NCBI RefSeq assembly: GCF_000317025.1
Contig: NC_019689.1
Location: 1,589,501-1,653,500 of the forward strand
Length of the DNA stretch: 64,000 bases
Source: Pleurocapsa sp. PCC 7327
Lineage (GTDB): Bacteria; Cyanobacteriota; Cyanobacteriia; Cyanobacteriales; Microcystaceae
Direction: 5' to 3'
Part shown: one piece after another, positions 1 to 7,899 of the stretch
Numbering within the stretch: position 1 is the first letter of the stretch
Layout: every line of letters starts with the position of its first letter
Program-made: the position numbers and the translations under genes
The notes under the pieces: model-generated
What the model was told of the DNA's origin: nothing
The model's database searches: none
Seen by the model: the letters and a program-made list of their open reading frames with translations, nothing else

Positions 1-1
1 T

Positions 2-1540
2 CCCCGCTGGCTAGCAGGCACCAACTACGGGTATGGCAGTCCCACATTTGTCTTCTATGCGCCCCTAGTCTACTACATCGGTTCGTTGCTGAAATTCAGC
101 TGCTTAAATACTGAAGATACGATTATTGCTTTATTTTCTTTGGCAATTTTCTTATATGGTTTGAATTTTTATATTTATGGTCGAAATCGCTGGGGAATAT
201 TTGCTGCTTTTGTTGGTGCATTAGCATACATGACCGTCCCTTATATAGCCTTAGATATTTACTATAGAGGCGGAGTTGCCTCGATGTTTGCACAGGCATG
301 GATTCCTCTCATTTGGTGGCTAACCGAAAAGACTCTAGCAAAATCAAAATGGGGAATTGGTTTAGCGATTTCTTGGGCGATGATGGCTTTGACTCACACG
401 GCAAGTTTATTGCTTTGCTTTATTTTTTGGCTGCCTTATACGCTCATTTTTCTGCTTCATCGATCCTGGAAGGCTGTATTAGCAACAATTATATTTGCTG
501 GCATTGGTTTGGGAATGGCATCTTTATACTTACTGCCAGCAATTGTTGAAAAGTCCTTCGTCAACACTGAAAATATGAAAGAATTCTTGGGAGGATATCG
601 AGCTGCTTTACTTGGCTCTGGCATTCCACTCTTTCCTCTAAAAATTACTCAATTGGTGAACATTTCTTATATTTTTATCCATCAGTTATTGGCGATCGCG
701 ATTTTAACCATTATTGCTTTAGTCTTCTGTCGTAAAAATAAGGCAATTATTCGAGAAACTTGGGGTTGGCTTGCTTTTGCGATCGCGATCGCCTTTATGA
801 TGAGTTCGCTGTCTACACTGATTTGGCAATCTAGTAGCATGCTACAATCGGTTCAATTTCCTTGGCGGTTATTGCAGCTTTTTTCATTTGTGGGAGCTGC
901 TTTATGTGGGGCTGTAGTTAGCGGTATTCTTAAGCTTCGATCGCCTTTCAAGCTATTATTATCGTTAATTATTATTGGAATTCTTTTACTAAATTTTAGA
1001 TATTCTTATAAACTTTCCCGTCAATTCATTACTTTGCGAAATCCAGGGAAAGGAAGCATTGCCCATTTAGAGTATATTAAAATAGCCCTTGACGATCCCT
1101 ATACAGATAAATTGAGAGATGTTAGAGAATATCGCCCTTTACTAAAGGGGGGTAATTCATCTCCTCCCGAACCCCTCATCGGACAACCGCGAGTTTCCCT
1201 AAAAAGCGGTAAAGCAGACATCCAAATCGAGCGGTGGGATAGTTACTATCGAAGATTTGAGGTAATAGCCAAAGAGCCTTCAACTATTAGGATACGAACC
1301 TATTATTATCCTGCTTGGCATTTATATTTAAATCAAAAATCTCATCCAATTGCAATGGCTAACGATGGAACGATGGAACTGAAATTAGAGCCAGGTTCTC
1401 ATGAAGTAGAATTGGGCTATCAATGGACTCCTGCGTTTATTGCAGGCATGATTTTAAGTTTTTTAAGTGCTGCGGCCTTAGTTTTTTTGTGGATTAAAAG
1501 TTCAAAAATTCAAATCGATAACATGAGGGATAAATTGTAG
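2..1540 (+). CDS. Large polytopic membrane protein, 6-pyruvoyl-tetrahydropterin synthase-related type (5' truncated)
   Basis: The reading frame is open from base 2, so the gene begins before the window; 512 C-terminal residues are visible. The protein has many hydrophobic segments up to about residue 350, a soluble region of about 110 residues, and a last membrane segment near the C terminus. The opening stretch (NYGYGSPTFVFYAPLVYYIG) resembles the start of the membrane domain family named PTPS-related. These proteins are GT-C-like in topology and have no proven reaction. The soluble part contains RPLLKGGNSSPPEP, encoded by DNA that looks like an intergenic repeat (CCCTTTACTAAAGGGGGG, 1135-1152). 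A glycosyltransferase or polymer-assembly role is possible but not shown. Confidence 0.7.
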   Translation, partial: PRWLAGTNYGYGSPTFVFYAPLVYYIGSLLKFSCLNTEDTIIALFSLAIFLYGLNFYIYGRNRWGIFAAFVGALAYMTVPYIALDIYYRGGVASMFAQAWIPLIWWLTEKTLAKSKWGIGLAISWAMMALTHTASLLLCFIFWLPYTLIFLLHRSWKAVLATIIFAGIGLGMASLYLLPAIVEKSFVNTENMKEFLGGYRAALLGSGIPLFPLKITQLVNISYIFIHQLLAIAILTIIALVFCRKNKAIIRETWGWLAFAIAIAFMMSSLSTLIWQSSSMLQSVQFPWRLLQLFSFVGAALCGAVVSGILKLRSPFKLLLSLIIIGILLLNFRYSYKLSRQFITLRNPGKGSIAHLEYIKIALDDPYTDKLRDVREYRPLLKGGNSSPPEPLIGQPRVSLKSGKADIQIERWDSYYRRFEVIAKEPSTIRIRTYYYPAWHLYLNQKSHPIAMANDGTMELKLEPGSHEVELGYQWTPAFIAGMILSFLSAAALVFLWIKSSKIQIDNMRDKL

Positions 1541-1559
1541 TGCGGGCAGGATGCCCGCA
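1541..1559 (+). terminator. Hairpin directly after the stop codon (GCGGGCA..TGCCCGC family)
   Basis: Perfect 8-bp arms TGCGGGCA and TGCCCGCA with a GGA loop begin one base after the stop codon. There is no T run after it, so it is not a textbook intrinsic terminator. Related hairpins occur at 14571-14585 and 49802-49822, so this is probably a dispersed repeat that may also stop or stabilise the transcript. Confidence 0.5.
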
Positions 1560-1573
1560 AGCGATCGATCTCG

Positions 1574-2350
1574 CTAGAAACTGAGAACCCTAATGACCGT
1601 TCCCTGTTTGGGAATATTCCCAGAATTGAGAGTAAGTTTGTTACTATTAATTTTGCTGATATTCATCCCCTCGACTAGCTTTAAAAATTCATCTACAGGA
1701 ACTAAATCACAGGCGTTTTTATCGGCAGCAGCCGTCAGATATTGCGTGGGAATCATAATTTTAGGGTTGAGGGATTCCATTGCCTGCTTGGCTTCTTGGG
1801 GATTATAAGCCTTGGGACCGCCACCAACGGGAATGAGAGCGAGATCGGGATTGCCCATGAGAATTCGCTGTTCTATCTCAATGGGAGCCGCTGCACCGCC
1901 CAAATGTAGAATCCTAATACCGCCTTGATTCCAACGCCAAGCTATGTTGTTCCCAAAACGCCGTCCCCCCTCGCGATCGTGAGCAATGCTAATTCCTTGA
2001 AACCTGATGCCGCCAATCTCGTAAACGCCTGGTTCGTAGAGTACTTTAGGATTTCCCGGCAATCCTTCAGCCGCCCCTTCATCCCAAAGCAGGCTGCTGA
2101 CGAGAACCAGATCGGCTTGGACTTTGGGAGGGCGATAGCCAGCCGTACAGCCGATCGCGCGAAAGGGATTGACTAAAATCCGCCTCCCGCCTCCGGTAAA
2201 TAAAAAACACGTATGTCCTAAGTATTGTACCGTAAGCGAACCGCCGCTTTGAGCTTGTGCGCGATCGCTCCCCCACCCCGAAACCCAAGCGGAACCGCTT
2301 GCTGCCAGTAAACTTGCTCCAGCGTAACGGATGAACTGTCGCCGTCTCAT
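1574..2350 (-). CDS. MBL-fold protein with degenerate metal site, exported (Tat-like signal)
   Basis: 258 residues. The N terminus MRRRQFIRYAGASLLAASG has a twin-arginine-like motif and a hydrophobic stretch, suggesting export to the periplasm or thylakoid lumen. The rest resembles UlaG-type metallo-beta-lactamase-fold proteins (YLGHTCFLF near residue 43, then a LVNPF strand). The segment that normally carries HxHxDH reads LVSSLLWDEGAAEG, so the main zinc ligands are missing and hydrolase activity is doubtful. It is the last gene of the run that includes ybeY, dgkA and trpG, 70 bases after trpG. Function unknown; the fold assignment is fairly safe. Confidence 0.7.
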   Translation of the reverse strand: MRRRQFIRYAGASLLAASGSAWVSGWGSDRAQAQSGGSLTVQYLGHTCFLFTGGGRRILVNPFRAIGCTAGYRPPKVQADLVLVSSLLWDEGAAEGLPGNPKVLYEPGVYEIGGIRFQGISIAHDREGGRRFGNNIAWRWNQGGIRILHLGGAAAPIEIEQRILMGNPDLALIPVGGGPKAYNPQEAKQAMESLNPKIMIPTQYLTAAADKNACDLVPVDEFLKLVEGMNISKINSNKLTLNSGNIPKQGTVIRVLSF

Positions 2351-2420
2351 GGAAATTTATCCCTCTGTTGCTAGTTGTTAGTTAGAAGATCGCATCTTGC
2401 ATCTTATCAGTAACAAATAC

Positions 2421-3011
2421 TTAATCTAGCGATTTGAGGAAATTTCGCAACAGTTGTTTGCCCGATCTGGTCAAAATGCTTTCTGGATGGAATTGAACGC
2501 CTTGAATGTGGGGATAGTTTCGGTGGCGCAGACCCATAACCGTTCCATCTTCAACCCACGCTGTAATTTCTAGCACCTCTGGCATCGTTTCGCGATCGAC
2601 GACTAAACTGTGATAGCGAGTAGCCTGAAACGGATTGTCTAATCCTTGAAAAACGCCGACGTTTTGATGGTGAATCTCCGACGTTTTGCCGTGCATTAAA
2701 ACGGGAGCGGGAACGATTTTTCCTCCAAAGACTTGACCGATGCTTTGGTGTCCCAAGCAAACGCCTAATATTGGTACGGTTGCGCCGAGTTGTTCGATTA
2801 CCGCTAGGGAAATTCCTGCATCCTTGGGATAGCCTGGACCTGGAGAGATGAGGATCCCATCGGGTTGAAGCTGACGGATGGTCTCGATGTCAATGCGATC
2901 GTTGCGATAAACTTGAATATCTGAAGCGACTGGCAGTTCTTCGCCCAGTTCTCCCAAATATTGTACTAAGTTGTAGGTAAAACTATCGTAGTTATCAATA
3001 ACAAGAATCAA
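2421..3011 (-). CDS. trpG: Anthranilate/aminodeoxychorismate synthase glutaminase subunit
   Basis: 196 residues, full length for a class I glutamine amidotransferase subunit. It releases ammonia from glutamine for the chorismate-using partner (TrpE or PabB), in tryptophan or folate synthesis. The start NYDSFTYNL, the oxyanion motif SPGPGYP, the nucleophile Cys85 in GVCLGHQ and the His/Glu pair in GVQFHPES are all present. The start codon is TTG; no in-frame ATG fits and the protein begins where the family does. The gene lies 25 bases after dgkA and is probably co-transcribed with it. The sequence does not separate TrpG from PabA; bacteria with a single copy often use it for both. Confidence 0.9.
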   Translation of the reverse strand: MILVIDNYDSFTYNLVQYLGELGEELPVASDIQVYRNDRIDIETIRQLQPDGILISPGPGYPKDAGISLAVIEQLGATVPILGVCLGHQSIGQVFGGKIVPAPVLMHGKTSEIHHQNVGVFQGLDNPFQATRYHSLVVDRETMPEVLEITAWVEDGTVMGLRHRNYPHIQGVQFHPESILTRSGKQLLRNFLKSLD

Positions 3012-3036
3012 TGCCGATCTGCCTTTCTGTTTTTAC

Positions 3037-3576
3037 TTAGAACGTGCCGAGCTGCAAAATTAGGCTAAATAGCGGCGGCAGTAGGATAAAACTGGCTACT
3101 AACAAAGCCGCCAGAGCAGAAATGAGAACCGCGCCAGCCGCGCAGTCTTTAGCAATTTTAGCAAGCTCGTGATATGATTGACCGACCGTCAGATCGACGA
3201 CGGATTCGAGAGCGGTGTTTAATAGTTCTAGTACCATTACCAAGGCGCTGGTTAAAGTCACGATTGCCATTTCTACTGGTGTAATCCTCAAAATAAGCCC
3301 CAGACTTATAGCTATCGTCGCGATCGCAGTATGAATGCGAAAGTTCCGCTGAGTGACAAAGGCGTAGCTAACTCCTGCCCAAGCGTATCGAAAGCTAATC
3401 AGGAGATTCGGGGCAACTTGCCAAGCGAGTTCTCGCAGCGAAGAAGTTTTTAAGTTATAGCCACCCAAGAAGGGAGATTTAATCATTTGCTTCTCCTTAA
3501 TGGGAACGGGAAAATAGATCGAGTCAAGTGCTTTGGCGTTGGTCGATTGAGTCATTTGTAAATTATTTGCTTTCAT
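3037..3576 (-). CDS. dgkA: Diacylglycerol kinase family membrane protein (DgkA type)
   Basis: 179 residues. After about 55 variable N-terminal residues comes the small prokaryotic DgkA/undecaprenol kinase domain with three membrane helices. The family motifs ELLNTALESVVDL and KIAKDCAAGAVL are intact; their Glu and Asp residues bind Mg-ATP. The enzyme phosphorylates diacylglycerol or undecaprenol in the membrane. It follows ybeY by 72 bases, a pairing seen in many bacteria, and precedes trpG. Which lipid it uses cannot be told from sequence. Confidence 0.87.
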   Translation of the reverse strand: MKANNLQMTQSTNAKALDSIYFPVPIKEKQMIKSPFLGGYNLKTSSLRELAWQVAPNLLISFRYAWAGVSYAFVTQRNFRIHTAIATIAISLGLILRITPVEMAIVTLTSALVMVLELLNTALESVVDLTVGQSYHELAKIAKDCAAGAVLISALAALLVASFILLPPLFSLILQLGTF

Positions 3577-3648
3577 AGAGACCGTTCGTTTTCAAAAGAT
3601 AAGATTTTCTTTAGATTTCGTTCTATTAAAATTATTAGCTTATCAGCA

Positions 3649-4170
3649 CTAAGACAAAATCCCGATTATTTTCAATAGCGTTTGCTGCTGGGAGAGCATG
3701 TTGGCAAGACTATCTTCATCGGGATGATCCCAACCCAACAGATGGAGAAACCCATGAGAGGCTAACCAGGCAAGTTCTACACTTAAGGAATGTCCTTGTT
3801 GCTCTGCCTGTCGTTCGGCAGTTTCGATTGAAATAATAATATCTCCAAGGTACAAAGGCTCTAATTCGGAAAATTCTGCTGGCAGTTTAGGAAAGTTTAC
3901 TTCTAAACTCGCAAATGCCAATACATCTGTAGGTCGATCTTGCTGGCGATACTGAGCATTGAGCGCCTGGATTTCTGCATCTGTGGTTAGACGAAGCGAT
4001 AGTTCGTAGATATCTGCCTCTGGAAGTTCGGGACGCATGACTTCTAGCCAAGTTTGAAACCAATTCGTCCAAGTGTCTGGGGAAATCGGGCAAGCTGCGG
4101 ATGATTGCTCGAAAAAAACATCCTGCAAATTTACGTCAACTGCTACAGGGGATTTGAGAGAAGATGCCAT
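3649..4170 (-). CDS. ybeY: Endoribonuclease YbeY, 16S rRNA maturation
   Basis: 173 residues from the ATG at 4170. The frame is open 24 codons further up, but that extension runs over a dispersed repeat, so 4170 is preferred. YbeY is a zinc enzyme that trims the 3' end of 16S rRNA and takes part in ribosome quality control. The metal-binding signature is intact (HGFLHLLGWDHPDE, with three histidines), and RPTDVLAF, the typical upstream motif, is present. The gene sits between the DUF3285 gene and dgkA on the same strand. Confidence 0.92.
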   Translation of the reverse strand: MASSLKSPVAVDVNLQDVFFEQSSAACPISPDTWTNWFQTWLEVMRPELPEADIYELSLRLTTDAEIQALNAQYRQQDRPTDVLAFASLEVNFPKLPAEFSELEPLYLGDIIISIETAERQAEQQGHSLSVELAWLASHGFLHLLGWDHPDEDSLANMLSQQQTLLKIIGILS

Positions 4171-4237
4171 ATCAGTTATCAGCAATCGGTAGAGGCGGGT
4201 TAATTGTGAAAATGAGCGCCTTGTTACATAACTACAG

Positions 4238-4257
4238 ACCAAACCCGCCCGTACAGT
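4238..4257. repeat. Dispersed repeat copy (AAACCCGCCCGTACAGT)
   Basis: The 17-base core AAACCCGCCCGTACAGT (4241-4257) occurs again as its exact reverse complement at 37568-37584. Both copies lie outside genes, here just upstream of the chosen ybeY start. It looks like one arm of a mobile or recombinogenic intergenic repeat. Confidence 0.7.
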
Positions 4258-4304
4258 TATCAGTAGTAAAAATTAACTAAATTACTGACACTCTAAAGAA
4301 GAGA

Positions 4305-4502
4305 TTAGCGAGTTAAGTAGGACATGCCGATCAGAAAAGCTAGTAAACCGACGGTAGTCAGGAAAAAGTGTTTCAATGAAATTCCTTTTTTGCGTACCAT
4401 GTTACGCATAGCGAGTTTGACGTAACTGGGTTCTGGTTCGGTTTGAGCTGTTTTGAGAGTTGGTGCTTCTGACGTTTGAGTAGATGTAGAGGAATCACTC
4501 AT
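4305..4502 (-). CDS. Small single-pass membrane protein, DUF3285 family
   Basis: 65 residues. A polar Ser/Thr/Glu-rich N terminus (about 25 residues) is followed by the conserved stretch SYVKLAMRNMVRKKGISLKH and one membrane helix (FFLTTVGLLAFLIGMSYL). From memory this matches the cyanobacterial family DUF3285, which has no known function. It lies between prfB and ybeY on the same strand, an arrangement I recall in other cyanobacteria. The basic residues before the helix suggest the N terminus stays in the cytoplasm. Confidence 0.75.
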   Translation of the reverse strand: MSDSSTSTQTSEAPTLKTAQTEPEPSYVKLAMRNMVRKKGISLKHFFLTTVGLLAFLIGMSYLTR

Positions 4503-4754
4503 AGGATTTTGGATTTAAGAAAGTTACTAGAGTTATTAGTTCGATCGCTGCATTTAATGTAACAGTTTATTGCTAAAAATCAAGCAATCTCTTTTTTTAT
4601 AGTATTCCCAGTTCGTCTATATTTGTTTCTCTCTTAGGGTAGGTGGTTTTTGGGTTGCCCTACTTTATGCCATATCGTAAGTATCTAGGCAAAATTAAAT
4701 TCACCCCTGAAATGTGTTATTAATTCTGTCTATCTACTTACCCTAATGCGCTCA

Positions 4755-4782
4755 GAGCATCTCGTTTGCGTTCGAGATGCTC
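4755..4782. repeat. Perfect 10-bp inverted repeat in the prfB/DUF3285 gap
   Basis: Arms GAGCATCTCG and CGAGATGCTC flank an 8-base loop. It lies 27 bases beyond the prfB stop codon on the minus strand, so it could end or protect that transcript, but no T run follows. The rest of the 4503-4809 gap is AT-rich and shows no gene. Confidence 0.5.
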
Positions 4783-4809
4783 CTACTCTAGATATAGACT
4801 ACCCCACAA

Positions 4810-5926
4810 TTAGCTTTGTTCTCCTAGCGTGGATTGACGCAAATAGGCTTCGATAAAGGGATTGAGATCCCCATCCATAACGGCAGTCACGTTGTTAGTT
4901 TCTACATTGGTTCGCAGGTCTTTGACCATTTGATAGGGATGGAAGACATAGTTACGAATTTGGTTGCCCCAAGCGGCTTCTACCATATCGCCTCGGATTT
5001 CTGCGATTTCTTTTGCCCGCTGTTCTTGAAGGATTACCAACAATTTCGCCTTGAGAAGGGCGAGGGCTTTTTCTTTATTTTGGAGTTGGGATCGCTCTTG
5101 GGTACAGCGAACGGCGATCCCCGTGGGGATGTGGGCGATGCGAACGGCAGTTTCTACTTTATTAACGTTTTGTCCGCCCTTCCCACCAGCACGAGAAGTG
5201 GTGATTTCCAGATCTTTTTCGGGGATCTCTACTTTAACCGCTTCCTCCCCTAAAATTGGCATCACTTCCACGCCGGCAAAGCTGGTTTGTCGCTTGCCGT
5301 TGGCATTGAAAGGAGAAATACGAACCAGTCGGTGAGTGCCTTTTTCGCCTTTGAGGTAGCCGTAGGCGTAGCGTCCCTCAAATTCGAGGGTAGCGGACTT
5401 GATCCCCGCTTCATCGCCTTCGGAAATGTCACTCACGCGAACTTTATAGCCTTGTTTTTCTCCCCAACGGGTATACATGCGCAGCAACATTTCTGCCCAA
5501 TCCTGGGCATCAGTTCCACCAGCCCCGGCATTAATAGTTAGGATGGCTCCTTTTGCGTCATATTCACCCGATAAAAGCTGCTGTAGTTCCCAACGATCGA
5601 GTTCTTGTTGGAGGTGAATGAGATTGTTTTTGGCTTCTATTGCGAGGGTTTCGTCGGCTTCTAATTCTAGCAGTTCGGCAATGGCTTTAGTATCTTCTAG
5701 TTGAGTTTGCCATTGTTGGTATTGCTCTAAGCTGGATTTGAGATCGTTGAGTTCCTGAAGCGTTGTTTGTGCTTTCTCTTGACTATCCCAAAAATCCGGT
5801 TGAGCGGCCAATTGTTCTAAATCTTGAATCTTAGCTTTGAGTGCGGGAAGGTCAAAGATAGTCCTGGGTTTTCCCCAGGCGCGAACCAACGGTTTCTATT
5901 TCTCGTTTGAGTTCTGAAATTTCCAT
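4810..5926 (-). CDS. prfB: Peptide chain release factor 2, made by programmed +1 frameshift
   Basis: RF2 releases finished proteins at UGA and UAA codons. Translation starts at the ATG at 5926 (AGGAAAG ribosome site just upstream). 24 codons run to CTT followed by in-frame TGA (5854-5852). Slipping one base continues as LDLPALKAK and gives a 371-residue protein, the usual RF2 length. The RF2 codon-recognition tripeptide SPF (about residues 204-206) and the catalytic GGQ (about 250-252, in [12 protein letters not shown]) are present. Because RF2 itself reads UGA, the frameshift gives autoregulation: low RF2 makes the ribosome pause and shift. A gene call starting downstream of the shift would lose the true N terminus. 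Confidence 0.96.
5851..5866 (-). promoter_or_regulatory. prfB: prfB +1 frameshift site
   Basis: On the minus strand the site reads CAGGAC-TAT-CTT-TGA-C. It has the slippery CTT, the in-frame TGA, the following C, and a Shine-Dalgarno-like AGGA three to four bases before CTT, the same layout as in Escherichia coli prfB. The frame upstream (from 5926) and the frame downstream (to 4810) join only by a +1 shift here. Confidence 0.95.
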
Positions 5927-5958
5927 ACTTTCCTAAAAGTTTAGGGTGTTTTTTTATT

Positions 5959-6867
5959 TTAATCCTTTCTAGGGGTCGTTTTGGAATACGAGGTTTCTGC
6001 TGCCGTAAATACGGCTAAAGCTTTGGGGATCGCGCGAAACTTAGCCGGAGTCGAAACGGTCAATTCCCCATCTGTGTTGATCTCTTCGGGTTTGCGCGTA
6101 TAGATCTCAATTTCTTCTGCTTCAAGCGATCGCACCCACGGCAGATTCTCGTAATCGCCGCTAGGTAAAGTCCATATTAGTGGAAAAATTTGCCACCAAC
6201 GCTCTATTTCTAAACTATACAAATCCAAGCGGCGATCGTCGATCGCGGCATCTTTGGCGATCGCCATGCCACCTCCATAATAGCGCCCGTTGCCGACTGC
6301 AATCTGAATGGTTTTAATTCTAATCGACTCGCCATTGACGCGAATTTCTGCTCGAAAGGGACGAGTTTGACTGAGGACTTGCAAGGCGGTATACCCATAA
6401 GCGAGAATTCCCAAGCGGCGTTTTGCTCCTTTCGAGAGTTTCTTGGTGATTTTTACGCTCAATCCCAAACTCGCTACGTTAAAGAAATGTTTGCCGTTGA
6501 CCCAACCCAGGTCAATATACTTGAGGTTACCAGATGCGATCGCCCGACAAGCTTCTGGAATAGACGGCGGAATTGAGAGAGTACGCGCTAAATCGTTAGC
6601 CGTTCCTAGCGGGAGAATGCCTAATGGGAGTTTGGTTTCTACCAAGCTATCGACAACCGCATTTAAGGTGCCGTCCCCTCCACCAACGATGACTAAATCG
6701 ATCGCATTTTTATGTTTGTGGACTAGCTCAGGAAGTTGCTGAGGATTTTTAATCGGCACGGTAATTAGTTCAAAATCTAGGTCATGTAGAATTTCGACTG
6801 CTTTAGCCAGGCTTTTTTGACCCTTGCGAGCATAACGGTTAACTAGCAAGAGCGCTCGTTTAGTCAT
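5959..6867 (-). CDS. Diacylglycerol/lipid kinase family protein (YegS/BmrU type)
   Basis: 302 residues, typical for the DAGK catalytic-domain family. The nucleotide-binding motif GGGDGTLN is near residue 63, followed by LPLGTANDLAR, a hallmark of the family. The C-terminal beta domain (NTDGELT near residue 267) is complete. These cytosolic enzymes phosphorylate lipids such as diacylglycerol, but many members have no proven substrate. It lies 32 bases upstream of prfB on the same strand. Confidence 0.87.
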   Translation of the reverse strand: MTKRALLLVNRYARKGQKSLAKAVEILHDLDFELITVPIKNPQQLPELVHKHKNAIDLVIVGGGDGTLNAVVDSLVETKLPLGILPLGTANDLARTLSIPPSIPEACRAIASGNLKYIDLGWVNGKHFFNVASLGLSVKITKKLSKGAKRRLGILAYGYTALQVLSQTRPFRAEIRVNGESIRIKTIQIAVGNGRYYGGGMAIAKDAAIDDRRLDLYSLEIERWWQIFPLIWTLPSGDYENLPWVRSLEAEEIEIYTRKPEEINTDGELTVSTPAKFRAIPKALAVFTAAETSYSKTTPRKD

Positions 6868-7000
6868 GAGATTTTGTTAGCGAGTGAGTGAGATAACATT
6901 TCTGTTTCTATTTTCTCTCTCTAGAAGCTTTACTGACACTCCCAATCGTTATGAAGCCTTGCCAGTCGTTATTATCTGTTTTGACTGAAGCGCGATCGCT

Positions 7001-7738
7001 CTATCCTAACTCCTCAGAAAACAAGTCACTGGTGACTTGCTGCAATACTTTTAGTCCTCGCAGAGAACCTTGAATGAGTCGAATAGCCGCGACGGGGTTT
7101 TGCAACATCTTCATGGCTAAAGGAAAAGGCTGTAACGAGCCATCAGACCCTATTGCTGGCATAATATTGGGTAAATCTTGCTGGCAGTCGTCGCTGATGA
7201 CTCGGATTATGGCTAGAGCGATCCCCGCGCGAGCAAGAATCTCTAAGGCTGCATAGCCTTCCATGTCTACTACGTCAGCTTGGCAGATTCGACCTAGATA
7301 AGATTTTTCTTGGGCAGACCAAATAACGCGATCGCTTGTCAACCCCTTGACTAAGGTTGCTTTTCCTTGCAGGCGATCGCCAAGCAATTTAGTCAGATAA
7401 AAATCGCACTCTCGCCATAAAAGCTTCTCGCTCCTATAACCACAGGCTTGATAAATGACGAGATCTCCTACGCTATATTGGGGCGACAAGCTGCCACACA
7501 ATCCCATTAGCAAGATGCGAGCCGGCGGCTTATTAAGAAAGTCTTTAGTTTGTTGCCATTTTTCTAAATAGGGCGTTAAAGCATTCACACCTATGGGAAT
7601 AGGCAATCCTAAAGGTTTCTGCGAATCGATCGATTGCAAACCTCGACAAATTGCTCTATATTCCGTTCCTTGAGGAACGAGAATCCTATCAACGTTGCTG
7701 GCGAAGGCGGCTGGTTTTCGAGCGGTTTCCCACATCAT
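7001..7738 (-). CDS. Nucleoside phosphorylase-like protein (PNP/MTAN fold)
   Basis: 245 residues. It begins RILVPQGTEYRAICRGL and has the glycine-rich strand LMGLCGSLSPQYSVGDLVIY and the later VVDMEGYAALEI, which match the ligand-binding parts of the purine phosphorylase/MTA nucleosidase superfamily. The Met-Glu pair contacts ribose in that family, and ISDDCQ may supply the catalytic Asp. The family cleaves nucleosides; related HpnG-like proteins act in hopanoid side-chain formation. The substrate is not evident. Tandem ATG codons at 7738 and 7735 are both possible starts. Confidence 0.7.
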   Translation of the reverse strand: MMWETARKPAAFASNVDRILVPQGTEYRAICRGLQSIDSQKPLGLPIPIGVNALTPYLEKWQQTKDFLNKPPARILLMGLCGSLSPQYSVGDLVIYQACGYRSEKLLWRECDFYLTKLLGDRLQGKATLVKGLTSDRVIWSAQEKSYLGRICQADVVDMEGYAALEILARAGIALAIIRVISDDCQQDLPNIMPAIGSDGSLQPFPLAMKMLQNPVAAIRLIQGSLRGLKVLQQVTSDLFSEELG

Positions 7739-7899
7739 TGATTTTTGAGAAAATTTCTTATTTAGAAGGCTGTTTAATGTTATATAAGGAATAGTGAGTT
7801 ATTAGAAAGATTTCTATGTGGATTCGGAATTGAGACAGGCATTCACTGCCCGCTTTTTTCAGATTTTCTAGCCCTGAGTATCGCTTAAGTATATCCCTG

